From NCBI GenBank assembly GCA_022841665.1, contig JALHRB010000003.1, positions 1 to 64,000 of the forward strand: a stretch of DNA of 64,000 nt, written 5' to 3'. Origin of the DNA: Pseudolabrys sp. (GTDB lineage Bacteria > Pseudomonadota > Alphaproteobacteria > Rhizobiales > Xanthobacteraceae). Every line of letters starts with the position of its first letter. Position 1 is the first letter of the stretch. The position numbers and the translations under genes are program-made. Positions 24,265-33,476 of this stretch are shown here, in pieces. The notes under the pieces were generated by a model, which did not search any database, was not told the origin of the DNA, and saw only the letters and a program-made list of their open reading frames with translations.

Positions 24265-24984
24265 ATGCACCAGCCGGTCCTCCTCATCCTGCACCAAGAG
24301 CACTCGTCGCCCGGCCGGGTCGGCCAGGTGCTCGCCAAGCTCGGCTATCCGCTCGACGTGCGCCGCCCGCGCTTCGGCGATCCGCTGCCGGAGACGATGG
24401 ACGAGCACGCCGGCGCGGTGATCTTCGGCGGGCCGCAGAGCGCCAATGACGAGGACGACTTCGTCAAGCGCGAGATCGACTGGATCGGCGTGCCGCTGCG
24501 CGACAACAAGCCGTATCTGGGCATCTGCCTCGGCGCGCAGATGATGGCGCGCCACCTCGGCGCCCGCGTCTATACGCACCCGCAAGGCCACGCCGAGGTC
24601 GGCTATTATCCGATCCGCCCGACGCAAGCCGGCCGCGCGCTGTGCGCGGAGTGGCCCGACCACGTCTACCAGTGGCACCGCGAAGGCTTCGACCTGCCGG
24701 CGGGCAGCGAGCTCCTGGCCGAAGGCGACGCCTTCTCGGTGCAGGCCTTCCGCGCCGGCACCGGCTATGCGTTGCAGTTCCATCCGGAAGTCACGCACGC
24801 CATGATGTATCGCTGGCTGGTGCGCGGCGCGCACCGCATGGAACTTCCCGGCACCAAGCAGCGCCACGAGCACGTCGCCGACCGCTTCGTCTACGATCAA
24901 GCGTCGAAGGCCTGGCTCGCTGCCTTCATCGACTGCTGGATCGGCCGCAAGCCCGCGAACGACGCGACCGAAACGACGTCCTGA
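24265..24984 (+). CDS. Class I glutamine amidotransferase (GMP synthase-like)
   Basis: A 239-residue stand-alone GATase1 domain. The nucleophile is Cys88 in YLGICLGAQ, and His173 with Glu175 in QFHPEVTHAM completes the triad. The oxyanion strand is GGPQSAND. No synthetase domain is fused or adjacent, so it belongs to the GuaA-like amidotransferase family of uncertain role, some members of which hydrolyse gamma-glutamyl compounds. The ATG at 24265 is preferred to the GTG at 24241, because homologues normally start just before the first strand (PVLLILHQE). The 63 bases to the next candidate start hold no obvious signal. Confidence 0.87.
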   Translation: MHQPVLLILHQEHSSPGRVGQVLAKLGYPLDVRRPRFGDPLPETMDEHAGAVIFGGPQSANDEDDFVKREIDWIGVPLRDNKPYLGICLGAQMMARHLGARVYTHPQGHAEVGYYPIRPTQAGRALCAEWPDHVYQWHREGFDLPAGSELLAEGDAFSVQAFRAGTGYALQFHPEVTHAMMYRWLVRGAHRMELPGTKQRHEHVADRFVYDQASKAWLAAFIDCWIGRKPANDATETTS

Positions 24985-25122
24985 TCATTTGCATCTCATT
25001 CGACGCGACGCGTTTGCCATGGAACCCGGGCACGCGGCCGCCGGGCATTGACAAATCACCTCGCCCGGATGCTCGATTGCGAGGGGCCAGGGGGAGTTCC
25101 GACCGGCGCACGGGGGGTGCGG

Positions 25123-26601
25123 ATGCTCGAATCGAAGGACGAGGAGCGCGTGACCACGCGCCATGTGCCGCCCCTGCTCGGGGCGATGTTGCGGGCGTCC
25201 GACGGCATCCTCGACCTGCTCCCGATCGCGACCTTCATCTGCGACGCCAAAGGCACCATCCTCCAGTACAACCGCCGGGCCGTCGAAATCTGGGGCCGCA
25301 CGCCGCTGCCCGGTCAGACGCACGAAGACTTCACCCACGCTTCGCGCTTCCGTGAGCTCGACGGCACGCCGATGCCGCGCTCGCTCTTGGCCGAGGTGCT
25401 GGCGACGGGCAAGGCCGTGCGCAACGCCGAGCGGCTGGTCGAGCGCGCCGACGGCAGCAGCCTCGTCGTTTCGCTCAGCATCGATCCGCTGCGCAGCAGC
25501 CGGGGCGAATTGGTCGGCGCGGTGAACTGCTTCATCGACATCACCGACCGCAAGCGCATGGACGCCGCGCTCGAGGAGTCGCGCGTGCGCGCGCTCGAGC
25601 AGGAGCAGCGCCTGGCGGCGACCTATGAGCACGCCGCCATCGGCATTTCCGAGGTCGCGCCGGACGGCAGCTTCCTGCGCGTCAACGAGGCGATCTGCGC
25701 CATCACCGGCTATAGCCGCGAGGAGCTGCTCGGCAACCGGCTGTTCTCGCATACCCATCCCGACGACGCCGATCCCGACCGCGAAGCCTTCCGCAAGCAG
25801 GTGGCGGGCGAGCTCGATTTCTATTCGGTGGAGAAGCGCTTCATCCGCAAGGACGGCCGCGTGATCTGGATGTCGGTGCGCTCTTCGCCGGTGCGCAGCG
25901 CCGGCAACCGGCTGCTCTATGTGGTGCGCGTGGTGCAGGATATCACCGACCGCAAGGCGGCCGAGCAGCGCCAGAAGCTTCTGATCGACGAACTGAATCA
26001 CCGCGTGAAGAACACGCTGGCGACGGTGCAGTCGCTCGCCGCGCAGACCGCGCGCGGCACGCTCGATCCGCAGGCCTTCCGCGAGCGCTTCGAGGGGCGG
26101 CTGATCGCGCTGTCGAAGGCGCACGACCAGCTCACCGTGCACCATTGGGAAAGCGCCGACCTGCGCGAGCTGCTTTCGGGCACCTTCGCGCCTTATGCCG
26201 GCATCGGGCCTGAGCGCGTGATTATGCGCGGCGAGGACACTGTGCTGCGCCCGCGCGCGGTGCTTACGCTGGCGATGGCGATGCACGAGCTCGCCACCAA
26301 CGCCGCCAAATATGGCGCGCTGTCGGTGCCGGGCGGCGCCATCGAGCTGCACTGGCGCCCCGAGCGCGACGAGACCGGCCGCGCGGTCCTGCGTATCGAT
26401 TGGACCGAGCACGGCGGCCCGCCGGTGGCGGTGCCGGAACGGCGCGGCTTCGGCTCGAAATTCGTCGAAGGCAGCATCGCGGCCGAACTCGGCGGCAGCG
26501 CCCGGCTTGACTTCGCGCCGGAAGGCCTGCGCTGCGCGATCGCAGTGCCGCTGGCGGTCGCGGCGGCGCGGCCGGGACCGGGCGGCGATCGGTCGATTTG
26601 A
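25123..26601 (+). CDS. PAS-PAS-HWE sensor histidine kinase
   Basis: A soluble sensor kinase of about 492 residues. The first PAS domain lies near residues 20-135 (LLPIATFICDAKGTILQYNRRA) and the second near 160-285 (YEHAAIGISEVAPDGSFLRVN and FIRKDGRVIWMSVR), each followed by an ITDRK linker. The H-box is DELNHRVKNTLATVQSLAAQ with the phospho-accepting His near 293. The N-box is MHELATNAAKYGAL, and WTEHGGPPV with GFGSKFVEG completes the HWE/HisKA_2 ATPase, a class expanded in rhizobia and often tied to the general stress response. There is no LOV-type cysteine. ATG25123 is chosen for its G-rich upstream stretch. ATG25069 and GTG25150 are alternatives. Confidence 0.87.
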   Translation: MLESKDEERVTTRHVPPLLGAMLRASDGILDLLPIATFICDAKGTILQYNRRAVEIWGRTPLPGQTHEDFTHASRFRELDGTPMPRSLLAEVLATGKAVRNAERLVERADGSSLVVSLSIDPLRSSRGELVGAVNCFIDITDRKRMDAALEESRVRALEQEQRLAATYEHAAIGISEVAPDGSFLRVNEAICAITGYSREELLGNRLFSHTHPDDADPDREAFRKQVAGELDFYSVEKRFIRKDGRVIWMSVRSSPVRSAGNRLLYVVRVVQDITDRKAAEQRQKLLIDELNHRVKNTLATVQSLAAQTARGTLDPQAFRERFEGRLIALSKAHDQLTVHHWESADLRELLSGTFAPYAGIGPERVIMRGEDTVLRPRAVLTLAMAMHELATNAAKYGALSVPGGAIELHWRPERDETGRAVLRIDWTEHGGPPVAVPERRGFGSKFVEGSIAAELGGSARLDFAPEGLRCAIAVPLAVAAARPGPGGDRSI

Positions 26602-26603
26602 AC

Positions 26604-26640
26604 TAAAAAGCCCGTCTTCGCCCTTTGGGCTACGACGGGC
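26604..26640 (-). terminator. Terminator of the tRNA-Ala transcript
   Basis: On the minus strand GCCCGTCGTAGCCC pairs with GGGCGAAGACGGGC, followed by TTTTTAG. The T run exists only on this strand, so the hairpin ends leftward transcription from the tRNA. Confidence 0.75.
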
Positions 26641-26726
26641 AACCTTCGCGGCCTTCGATTCTGAGCTTGCGGAAATGCTTTGTCGGGTTGGCTTTCCAAC
26701 CGAAGCGGCCGAAGGCCGCGAAGGTT
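26641..26726. repeat. 17-bp inverted repeat between tRNA-Ala and its terminator
   Basis: The 17 bases at 26641-26657 (AACCTTCGCGGCCTTCG) recur as a perfect complement at 26710-26726, ending at the encoded CCA of the tRNA. The 52-base spacer has no gene. The string AACCTTCGCG also follows the tRNA-Thr at 1183. Confidence 0.75.
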
Positions 26727-26801
26727 GGTGGAGCCAGGCGGGATCGAACCGCCGACCTCCTCATTGCGAACGAGGCGCTCTCCCAGCTGAGCTATGGCCC
26801 C
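26726..26801 (-). tRNA. tRNA-Ala (anticodon CGC)
   Basis: On the minus strand the acceptor GGGGCCA pairs with TGGCTCC, with discriminator A and encoded CCA (26726-26728). The anticodon stem CCTCG/TGAGG encloses TTCGCAA, giving CGC, which reads GCG. The D arm (GCTCAGCTGGGAGAGC) and T arm (GTTCGATC) are canonical. Confidence 0.96.
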
Positions 26802-26972
26802 AACCGACTTCAAACCGGCGCAGAAAGCCCGGCGCCGCGCAGTTTTTAGCAAGTGGCCGCCATTTAGGGCTAGGCCCTTGGCCTGTCAAGGATAAGCCCG
26901 GGGCGGGCGGTCGGCTTGTTCGGGCGCCGCCGACCCGCTAGGTTCCGCGAACTTGCAGACAGGCGGAGCCCC

Positions 26973-27263
26973 ATGCGCGCGATCCTCGATATCATCCTGC
27001 TGGTATTGAATCTCTATATCTGGCTGCTGATCGCGTCCGCGGTCCTATCCTGGCTGGTCGCCTTCAACGTGGTGAACACCCGCAACCAGGTGGTCGCCAC
27101 CATCGGCGACTTCCTCTACCGCATCACCGAGCCGGTCCTGCGCCCGATCCGCAACATGCTGCCCAATCTCGGCGGCCTCGACGTCTCGCCGGTGATCCTG
27201 ATCCTGCTCATCCTGCTGATCGAAAACATCATCGTCCGCTACGTCTATCCGAACGTGTTCTGA
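26973..27263 (+). CDS. YggT-family membrane protein
   Basis: A 96-residue protein with two hydrophobic segments (about 4-28 and 68-90) and the family loop RITEPVLRPIRNMLPNLGGLDVSP between them. YggT proteins are small inner-membrane proteins linked to osmotic tolerance and, in many bacteria, encoded beside yggU, yggS or divIVA-type genes. Here the DUF167/YggU gene follows 4 bases later. The start follows GGCGGAG. The product is complete and normal in length. Confidence 0.92.
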   Translation: MRAILDIILLVLNLYIWLLIASAVLSWLVAFNVVNTRNQVVATIGDFLYRITEPVLRPIRNMLPNLGGLDVSPVILILLILLIENIIVRYVYPNVF

Positions 27264-27267
27264 CGCG

Positions 27268-27582
27268 ATGAGCGGCGCGCCCTGGTCGGTCGCGGCCGGC
27301 GGGGTGACGCTATCGGTGCGATTGACGCCGAAGGGCGGGCGCGACGCCATCGACGGCGTCGAAACCCTGGCGGACGGGCGCAAGGTGCTGAAGGCGCGCG
27401 TGGCTGCTCCGCCGAGCGAGGGCGAGGCCAACGATGCGCTCTGCCGGCTCATCGCCAAGGCGCTCAAGCTGCCGCCGCGCGACGTGACGCTGGCTGCCGG
27501 CGCCAGCTCCCGCGTGAAGCGGCTGGCGGTCGCGGGCGACGGCTCAACGCTGGTGGCGAAGCTGGAGAAAATTTGCTCGTGA
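27268..27582 (+). CDS. DUF167 family protein (YggU)
   Basis: A 104-residue protein of the YggU/DUF167 family, recognised by VRLTPKGGRDAIDGV at the N-terminus and KARVAAPPSEGEANDALCRLIAKAL in the middle, followed by VTLAAGASSRVKRLAV. The fold is a small alpha/beta domain of unknown biochemical role. It starts 4 bases after yggT and is evidently co-transcribed with it. Half of a class II palindromic element follows immediately, then folD. Confidence 0.9.
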   Translation: MSGAPWSVAAGGVTLSVRLTPKGGRDAIDGVETLADGRKVLKARVAAPPSEGEANDALCRLIAKALKLPPRDVTLAAGASSRVKRLAVAGDGSTLVAKLEKICS

Positions 27583-27583
27583 T

Positions 27584-27612
27584 GTCATGCCCGCGAAGGC
27601 GGGCATCCAGTA
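27584..27612. repeat. Solitary half palindromic element
   Basis: GTCATGCCCGCGAAGGCGGG followed by CATCCAGTAA. It matches one arm of the class II elements, but the second arm is missing, so it is a truncated copy. Confidence 0.7.
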
Positions 27613-27682
27613 AACACCGGCTTTGAACTTTAAGCGGCAGGCGCTAGTGATTACTGCGCTCCCGGGGACGACAGGAAACGGC

Positions 27683-28567
27683 ATGACCGCCACCATCATC
27701 GACGGCAAGGCCATCGCGGCGAGCTTGCGCGGCAGGATCGCCGGCGAGGTCGCGCGCCTCAAGGCTGCGCACCAGCTCACGCCCGGCATTGCGGTCGTGC
27801 TGGTCGGCAACAATCCGGCAAGCGAAGTCTACGTGCGCAGCAAGTCGAAGGCGGTCGCGGACGCTGGCATGCGCGCCATCGACCGCAAGCTGCCCGAGTC
27901 GACCGGCGAGGCGGAGCTGCTCGCCGTCGTCGCCGAGCTGAACAAGGACCCCGCCGTGCACGGCATCCTGGTGCAGTTGCCGCTGCCGCCGCAGATCGAC
28001 TCGCAGAAGGTGATCGCCGCCATCGACCCGGCCAAGGACGTGGACGGCTTCCATCCGCTCAATGTCGGGCGGCTGGCCAGCGGGCTGCCGGCGCTCGTGC
28101 CCTGCACGCCGCTCGGCTGCGTGATGCTGGCCAAGACCGCGCGGCCCTCGCTCGCCGGGCTCGACGCGGTGGTGATCGGCCGCTCCAACATCGTCGGCAA
28201 GCCGGTGGCGCAATTGCTGCTGGCGGAGAATGCCACCGTCACGATCGCGCATTCCAAGACGCGCGATCTGCCGGCCGTGTGCCGCCGTGCCGATTTGGTT
28301 GTCGCCGCCATCGGCCGGCCGGAGATGGTGCGCGGCGACTGGATCAAGCCGGGCGCCATTGTCATCGACGTCGGCATCAACCGCGTGGCGGGCGAGGGTG
28401 GAAAGTCGAGGATCGTCGGCGACGTCGCCTTTGCGGAAGCGGCGAAGGTCGCGGGCGCGATCACGCCGGTGCCCGGCGGCGTCGGGCCGATGACCATCGC
28501 CTGCCTGCTGCTCAACACCGTGCGCGCGGCCTGCGCGCAGCGCGGGCTGCCGGCGCCTGATCTCTAG
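27683..28567 (+). CDS. folD: Bifunctional methylenetetrahydrofolate dehydrogenase/methenyltetrahydrofolate cyclohydrolase
   Basis: A 294-residue FolD that interconverts 5,10-methylene-, 5,10-methenyl- and 10-formyl-tetrahydrofolate with NADP, supplying one-carbon units for purines and formyl-methionine. The catalytic segment YVRSK gives Tyr50 and Lys54, the positions seen in E. coli FolD. Other signatures are [23 protein letters not shown], the nucleotide loop [17 protein letters not shown] and the C-terminal PGGVGPMTI. The ATG at 27683 gives the usual N-terminus ([12 protein letters not shown]); a reading from 27623 would add unrelated residues. Confidence 0.96.
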   Translation: MTATIIDGKAIAASLRGRIAGEVARLKAAHQLTPGIAVVLVGNNPASEVYVRSKSKAVADAGMRAIDRKLPESTGEAELLAVVAELNKDPAVHGILVQLPLPPQIDSQKVIAAIDPAKDVDGFHPLNVGRLASGLPALVPCTPLGCVMLAKTARPSLAGLDAVVIGRSNIVGKPVAQLLLAENATVTIAHSKTRDLPAVCRRADLVVAAIGRPEMVRGDWIKPGAIVIDVGINRVAGEGGKSRIVGDVAFAEAAKVAGAITPVPGGVGPMTIACLLLNTVRAACAQRGLPAPDL

Positions 28568-28568
28568 C

Positions 28569-28612
28569 GTCATCCCCCTAAACGAGATGGCCGGCACAAG
28601 GCCGGCCATGAC
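28569..28612. repeat. Short palindromic element between folD and the GNAT gene
   Basis: Begins GTCATCCCCC and ends GGCCGGCACAAGGCCGGCCATGAC, where GGCCGGC pairs with GCCGGCC. The left arm is degenerate. Confidence 0.6.
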
Positions 28613-28636
28613 AATCGAGAGTCGGAAGAAGAAGCC

Positions 28637-29146
28637 TCAGCCCTGCCAGGCGTAAGCGACCTTGTCCAAGGTCTTGTCGCCGAAGCGTTCGGACGAGCGG
28701 GCGACGGCGCGGCCGCCGAGCGCGCGATAGAATTCCATCGCCGGATCGTTGTCGGACAAGGCCCACACGACCAGGCTCTTGAGCCCGCTTTGCACCAGGT
28801 CCTTGCGCGCGGCGCCGAACAGGCGGCGGCCGAAGCCCAGTCCCTGGAACTCGGGGCGCAGATACAGTTCGTAGATCTCGCCGTCGTAGAACAGGCTGCG
28901 CGCGCGGTTGCGGCCGTAATTGGCATAGCCGGCGATGCGGTCGCCGAACTGCAGGATGGTGATGCGGCTGCCCTTGCGGATCGCGCTATCCCACCAATCC
29001 GGTCCGCGCCGGTTGATCAGCTTGTCGAGTTCCTTGCCCGGAATGATTCCCTGATAGGCCGTGCGCCAGGCTTCGTCGTGCGTCTCGGCAACGTCCGCTG
29101 CGTCGCCAGACTTGGCGCGGCGAATCTCTATGAGGGTCGTGCTCAT
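28637..29146 (-). CDS. GNAT-family N-acetyltransferase
   Basis: A 169-residue GNAT protein. The acetyl-CoA loop is EFQGLGFGRRLFGAARKDL (motif A, Q/RxxGxG/A), preceded by the strand GEIYELYLRPE and followed by LVVWALSDNDPAMEFYRALGG (motif B). The N-terminal ETHDEAWRTAYQGIIP is common in RimI-like members that act on small molecules or protein N-termini. The substrate cannot be predicted. It is convergent with folD and divergent from the membrane hydrolase gene. Confidence 0.88.
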   Translation of the reverse strand: MSTTLIEIRRAKSGDAADVAETHDEAWRTAYQGIIPGKELDKLINRRGPDWWDSAIRKGSRITILQFGDRIAGYANYGRNRARSLFYDGEIYELYLRPEFQGLGFGRRLFGAARKDLVQSGLKSLVVWALSDNDPAMEFYRALGGRAVARSSERFGDKTLDKVAYAWQG

Positions 29147-29641
29147 GCGCGAATAGAAGCAACGAACCCGGGGCCCTTCAAGGGCTATTGTTAACGATGG
29201 GTTAACGGTGTGGATTACTGGCCACAGGGGCCCCGATTAGGCCGCCGCGGCGCCGAATTGCACCGCAATGGCACAGATGATGTGCGGCACATGAGCGGCG
29301 ACGGCCGGTAGCGTGGTGCGCGGCGGCCGCGCGGCGCACCTGCACTGATTCGAATTTTTGCGATTCGAGTCTTGCGTCGCGTCGATGCAAATGCGCGACG
29401 TCATTCGTCGCGCGCGGAAACGTATCGGTCATCCGAAATGAGAGCCGCGCGGTCGCGTGCTTTGCGATCGCAGCGCGCAAACCGGCAACGGCAAGCAGCG
29501 CGCGCCAACACGGCGACGCGCGGGGATCGACAACCGCAATCATTCCTCAAACGGCCGTCAGGCGCAATCGAAAATAGCCTTGCCGGCAAGATGCAACCGC
29601 GTAGACTTCTCGCCAATGCGCCCGCCGCCGGGGGATGGGTC
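29147..29641. other. Divergent intergenic region, no gene seen
   Basis: About 495 bases between the GNAT and membrane-hydrolase genes. It holds two GTTAAC sites 5 bases apart (29190-29206) and a direct repeat of GATTCGA near 29348-29368. An open frame runs through the right half into the hydrolase, but its residues are Arg/Ala/Gln-rich and no RBS is visible, so it is treated as non-coding. Confidence 0.5.
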
Positions 29642-31444
29642 ATGGTCCGCAGGTTACGAACCGCCGTTCTGGTCGTGCACGGCATGGGCAGCCAGCGCCC
29701 GCTCGAGACGGTGCGCGGCATCATCAACGCCGTCTGGTTCGACGACGACGATCACACCAAAGGCAGCAAGAAGCTCTGGTCGCATCCGGAGCCGAGCGGC
29801 GTCGATATCGACCTGACGGTCATGACGACGAATGAAATTCCGGGAACGAATCCGCAGCGCGTCGCCGACTTTCACGAGCTGTACTGGGCGCATCATTTGA
29901 GCGAGACCAAAGCGGTCGCCGTCTTGCTCTGGTTGTTCGAACTCGGCCGCCGCGGCCCGTTTTTCAAAACCGGCATGAATGGCTTGTGGTGGTGCGGCGC
30001 GGTCTATCTCTGCCTGATGTTGTTGTCGGTGTCGCTGCTCGCGACCCAGGGATTGGTTTGGATCACGGACATCGGCGCCAAGCCTTACACGCTGGTGCTT
30101 GTCGTCGGCTTGATGCTGCTGGTGGCGATGGGCGCCGGTATCTTGGCGGCGATTTGGTACCGTTACTGGGCGCTCGCCGCTCTGTTGGTCCTCGCTTTCG
30201 GGGGCATGGCCGCGGTTACGCATATCGCTTGGTCGAACGGCCTGTTCCATCCTGGCGCTTCCGGCCAAGTGTGGCTGACCTGGGGCACGCGCGCGTTTCT
30301 CGCGCCGCTGCTCGCTTTCATTGCCGCGCATCTATTGATGGGAATGTGGGGTAGGCGCGCCTTCGCGCTCACCTATGGCTTGTCGCTGATCTTCTATCTC
30401 GTATTTCTCGGGATGGAGTTCGGGAATTACGGATGGGAGCGGGTGCTTGGCCATCTGCGGGCGGCGAACATAGCGTGGGCGCTGCCTTCGCATGCCAGCA
30501 CGATGGCCGCCTTCGTCATCCTGGCGGTCTATCTGATGATAAACGCCGCGTTTCTGCAGCCGTATCTCGGCGACGCCGCGCGCTATTTTCGCAATTCTCC
30601 CGCCAACGTCGCCGTGCGGCGGGCCATCCGCAAGGACGCCGTCGATACGCTCGAGCAACTGCACCGCAGCCGCGACTACGACCGCATCGTCGTCGTCGCC
30701 CATAGTCTGGGAACGGTGGTCGCCTACGACATGCTGCGCGCCTATTACAGCCGTATCCGCTTGCAGATGAAGATCGACAAGACGGATGAAGAGTTCGCCG
30801 CTCTTTTCGACGGCGTCGACGGGGGCGCGCTCGAATGCACCGAGATGCGCAGACAAGGCCGCCGGCTCATCGGAAAATTTGCCGAGATGAGCCAGATTCT
30901 GAAGGACGACCAGCGCCAGGGACTCTACAAGGCTGCCAAGGGAGACGAGGTCGATGCTTGGCTGGTGACGGATTTCGTCACGCTGGGTAGTCCGCTCACC
31001 CACGCGCACTATCTGATGACGAACGAGAAGGATGGCGGCAAGATCGAGCAAAAATTCCAGGATCGCATCCGCGAGCGGGAATTCCCCGTCTGTCCGCCGT
31101 ACAAGGACGGAGACGACGGCTTGCTCTCCTACACCGTAGCGGGCGAGACCTTCCTGCACCACGGCGGCATGTTCGGCATGACGCGCTGGACCAATCTTTA
31201 CTTCCCCATCTACAGCATCTTCTGGGGAGACGCCATCGGCGGCCCTGTGCGGGAGGTCTTCGGCGGCTGCGTAAAGGATGTCGCGGTTTCAACGAAGAAG
31301 CCCGCAGGTGCGGCTTTCTTTACCCACCTCGCCTATTGGCGGACCGATTACAAGGCTAAGCGCGCGGCGCCGCATCTGGCCTCGCTCATCGAGGCCATCG
31401 ATCTGCCCGACCGCGACAAGGCGCCGCCGCAGCCGGAGGCCTAA
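29642..31444 (+). CDS. Polytopic membrane alpha/beta hydrolase (lipase-like)
   Basis: A 600-residue protein in which an alpha/beta hydrolase fold seems to be split by a membrane region. The first strand and oxyanion loop VLVVHGMGSQRP lie at about residues 8-19. Six or so hydrophobic segments follow between about residues 110 and 300 (for example YLCLMLLSVSLLATQGLVW). The nucleophile elbow VVVAHSLGTVVAYD then appears with Ser near 355. After it come DFVTLGSPLTHAHYL and a C-terminal catalytic region with HHGGMFG. The exact substrate is unknown; lipids are a guess based on membrane location. ATG29642 has GGGGGATGG upstream. The 3' end overlaps typA by 4 bp. Confidence 0.75.
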   Translation: MVRRLRTAVLVVHGMGSQRPLETVRGIINAVWFDDDDHTKGSKKLWSHPEPSGVDIDLTVMTTNEIPGTNPQRVADFHELYWAHHLSETKAVAVLLWLFELGRRGPFFKTGMNGLWWCGAVYLCLMLLSVSLLATQGLVWITDIGAKPYTLVLVVGLMLLVAMGAGILAAIWYRYWALAALLVLAFGGMAAVTHIAWSNGLFHPGASGQVWLTWGTRAFLAPLLAFIAAHLLMGMWGRRAFALTYGLSLIFYLVFLGMEFGNYGWERVLGHLRAANIAWALPSHASTMAAFVILAVYLMINAAFLQPYLGDAARYFRNSPANVAVRRAIRKDAVDTLEQLHRSRDYDRIVVVAHSLGTVVAYDMLRAYYSRIRLQMKIDKTDEEFAALFDGVDGGALECTEMRRQGRRLIGKFAEMSQILKDDQRQGLYKAAKGDEVDAWLVTDFVTLGSPLTHAHYLMTNEKDGGKIEQKFQDRIREREFPVCPPYKDGDDGLLSYTVAGETFLHHGGMFGMTRWTNLYFPIYSIFWGDAIGGPVREVFGGCVKDVAVSTKKPAGAAFFTHLAYWRTDYKAKRAAPHLASLIEAIDLPDRDKAPPQPEA

Positions 31445-33267
31445 ACCGTCTCGGCTTCCTTCTGCCGCTCGGCCTTCTTGCGGTCGTTCTCGTCCAGCAT
31501 CTTCTTGCGCAGGCGGATCGATTTCGGCGTCACCTCGACCAGCTCGTCGTCCTCGATATAGGCGAGCGCCTTCTCCAGCGTCATGCGGATCGGCGGGGTC
31601 AGCCGCACCGCCTCGTCCTTCGAGGTGGTGCGGATGTTGGTGAGCTGCTTGCCCTTGAGCACGTTGACGATGAGGTCGTTGTCGCGCGTGTGCTCGCCGA
31701 CGATCATGCCGGGGTAAACCTTCCAGCCCGGCTCGATCATCATCGGGCCGCGGTCTTCCAGGTTCCACAGCGCGTAGGCGACCGCTTCGCCCTTGTCGTT
31801 GGAAATGAGCACGCCGTTGCGGCGGCCCTGGATGGCGCCCTTGTGCGGCGCGTAAGCGTGGAACAGCCGGTTCATGATGGCGGTGCCGCGCGTGTCGGTG
31901 AGCAGCTCGCCCTGGTAGCCGATCAGCCCGCGCGTCGGCGCGTGGAAGACGAGGCGCACGCGCCCGCCGCCCGACGGCCGCATCTCCATCATCTCGGCCT
32001 TGCGCTCGGACATCTTCTGCACGACGACGCCGGAGTGCTCCTCGTCGACGTCGATGACGACCTCTTCGATCGGCTCTTCCAGTTCGCCCGCGTCGTTCTT
32101 GCGCAGCAGCACTTTCGGCCGCGACACCGAGAGCTCGAAGCCCTCGCGCCGCATGGTCTCGATCAGGATGCCGAGCTGCAATTCGCCGCGGCCGGCCACC
32201 TCCATGGCGTCCTTGTCGTCCGACTCGCGCACGCGCAGCGCCACGTTGCCTTCCGCCTCGCGCAGCAGGCGGTCGCGGATCATGCGGCCGGTGACTTTGG
32301 TGCCTTCGGTGCCGGCGAGCGGGGAATCGTTGACGCGGAAGGTCATGGCCAGCGTCGGCGGATCGATCGGCTGCGCCGGCAGCGGCGCTTCGACCGACGG
32401 ATCGCAGATCGTCATGGCGACGGTGGCGTTGGGCAGGCCGGCCAACGCGACGATGTCGCCGGCTTCGGCTTCCTCCAGCGGCACGCGCTCGAGGCCGCGG
32501 AACGCGAGGATCTTGGTGATGCGGCCGTTCTCGACCAGCTTGCCATCGCGATCGAGGACCTTCACGGCCTGGTTTGGCTTCACGGTGCCCGAGGTGATGC
32601 GGCCGGTGATGATGCGGCCGAGAAAGTTGTTGGCCTCGATGATCGTGCCGAGCAGCTTGAACGGGCCTTGTTCGACCACCGGCGGCTTCACGTGGCGCAG
32701 CACCAGATCGAATAGCGGCTTCATGCCGTCGTCGTGCGAGCCGTCGAGACTCGTGGACATCCAGCCCTGCTTGGCCGAGCCGAACAGGATCGGGAAATCG
32801 AGCTGCTCGTCGGTGGCGTCGAGCGCGGCGAACAGGTCGAACACTTCATTGAGCACTTCGTTGGCGCGCGCGTCGGGGCGGTCCACCTTGTTGATCACGA
32901 CGATGGGCTTGAGGCCCATCTTGAGCGCCTTGGAGACGACGAACTTGGTCTGCGGCAGCGGGCCTTCGGCGGCGTCCACCAGCACCAGCGCGCCGTCCAC
33001 CATGTTGAGGATGCGCTCGACCTCGCCGCCGAAGTCGGCGTGGCCCGGCGTGTCGACGATGTTGATGCGCGTGCCCTGCCACTCGACCGAGGCGGCCTTG
33101 GCCAGGATGGTGATGCCGCGCTCGCGCTCGAGGTCGTTGGAATCCATGGCGCGCTCGACCACGCGTTCGTTGGCGCGGTAGACGCCGGATTGCTGCAGCA
33201 GCCGGTCGACCAGGGTCGTCTTGCCGTGGTCGACGTGCGCGATGATGGCGACGTTACGAAGGTCCAT
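31441..33267 (-). CDS. typA: Ribosome-associated GTPase TypA/BipA
   Basis: A 608-residue translational GTPase. The N-terminus has G1 AHVDHGKTT (residues 10-18), G2 in ERERGITI, G3 DTPGHADFG and G4 [10 protein letters not shown]-Tu-like and EF-G-like domains III and V follow ([16 protein letters not shown] at the end is typical BipA C-terminus). It acts on 50S assembly and translation under stress, including cold. The length is normal. The gene is convergent with the membrane hydrolase, and the region before its start holds only hairpins, so it probably has its own promoter within 33268-33450. Confidence 0.95.
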   Translation of the reverse strand: MDLRNVAIIAHVDHGKTTLVDRLLQQSGVYRANERVVERAMDSNDLERERGITILAKAASVEWQGTRINIVDTPGHADFGGEVERILNMVDGALVLVDAAEGPLPQTKFVVSKALKMGLKPIVVINKVDRPDARANEVLNEVFDLFAALDATDEQLDFPILFGSAKQGWMSTSLDGSHDDGMKPLFDLVLRHVKPPVVEQGPFKLLGTIIEANNFLGRIITGRITSGTVKPNQAVKVLDRDGKLVENGRITKILAFRGLERVPLEEAEAGDIVALAGLPNATVAMTICDPSVEAPLPAQPIDPPTLAMTFRVNDSPLAGTEGTKVTGRMIRDRLLREAEGNVALRVRESDDKDAMEVAGRGELQLGILIETMRREGFELSVSRPKVLLRKNDAGELEEPIEEVVIDVDEEHSGVVVQKMSERKAEMMEMRPSGGGRVRLVFHAPTRGLIGYQGELLTDTRGTAIMNRLFHAYAPHKGAIQGRRNGVLISNDKGEAVAYALWNLEDRGPMMIEPGWKVYPGMIVGEHTRDNDLIVNVLKGKQLTNIRTTSKDEAVRLTPPIRMTLEKALAYIEDDELVEVTPKSIRLRKKMLDENDRKKAERQKEAETV

Positions 33268-33345
33268 AGTGTCGGGTTCCAGAAATCAAAGCTTGCGGGC
33301 CGCCCAAAAGGATTTCGGAACGAAATCCGTCTTCCAAAAAACAAC

Positions 33346-33367
33346 AGGATTGCCGGACGGCAATCCT
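33346..33367 (-). terminator. Hairpin terminator of the M50 protease gene
   Basis: AGGATTGCCG (33346-33355) and CGGCAATCCT (33358-33367) pair perfectly. On the minus strand the hairpin is followed by GTTGTTTTTTGG, a T run suited to ending leftward transcription. A second stem, GGATTTCG/CGAAATCC, lies at 33310-33328. Confidence 0.65.
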
Positions 33368-33476
33368 GACCCCGCGACGCAACCGCTATTGCGGCGCAAT
33401 ATAGTCATGGATCGCCGGGAAGCAACCGCCGCGTGGGGGGCCTCCGGAACGAGGTTAAGCAGGCCCGGCCAGGGTC

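Noticed and set aside
26625-26849. 74-residue frame over tRNA-Ala
   Set aside because: It is the antisense translation of the tRNA (RRDRTADLLIANEALSQLSYGP), another false gene.
29372-29641. 90-residue extension of the membrane hydrolase
   Set aside because: Arg/Ala/Gln-rich residues with no RBS at 29372; the ATG at 29642 has a G-rich site and starts right at the hydrolase strand.
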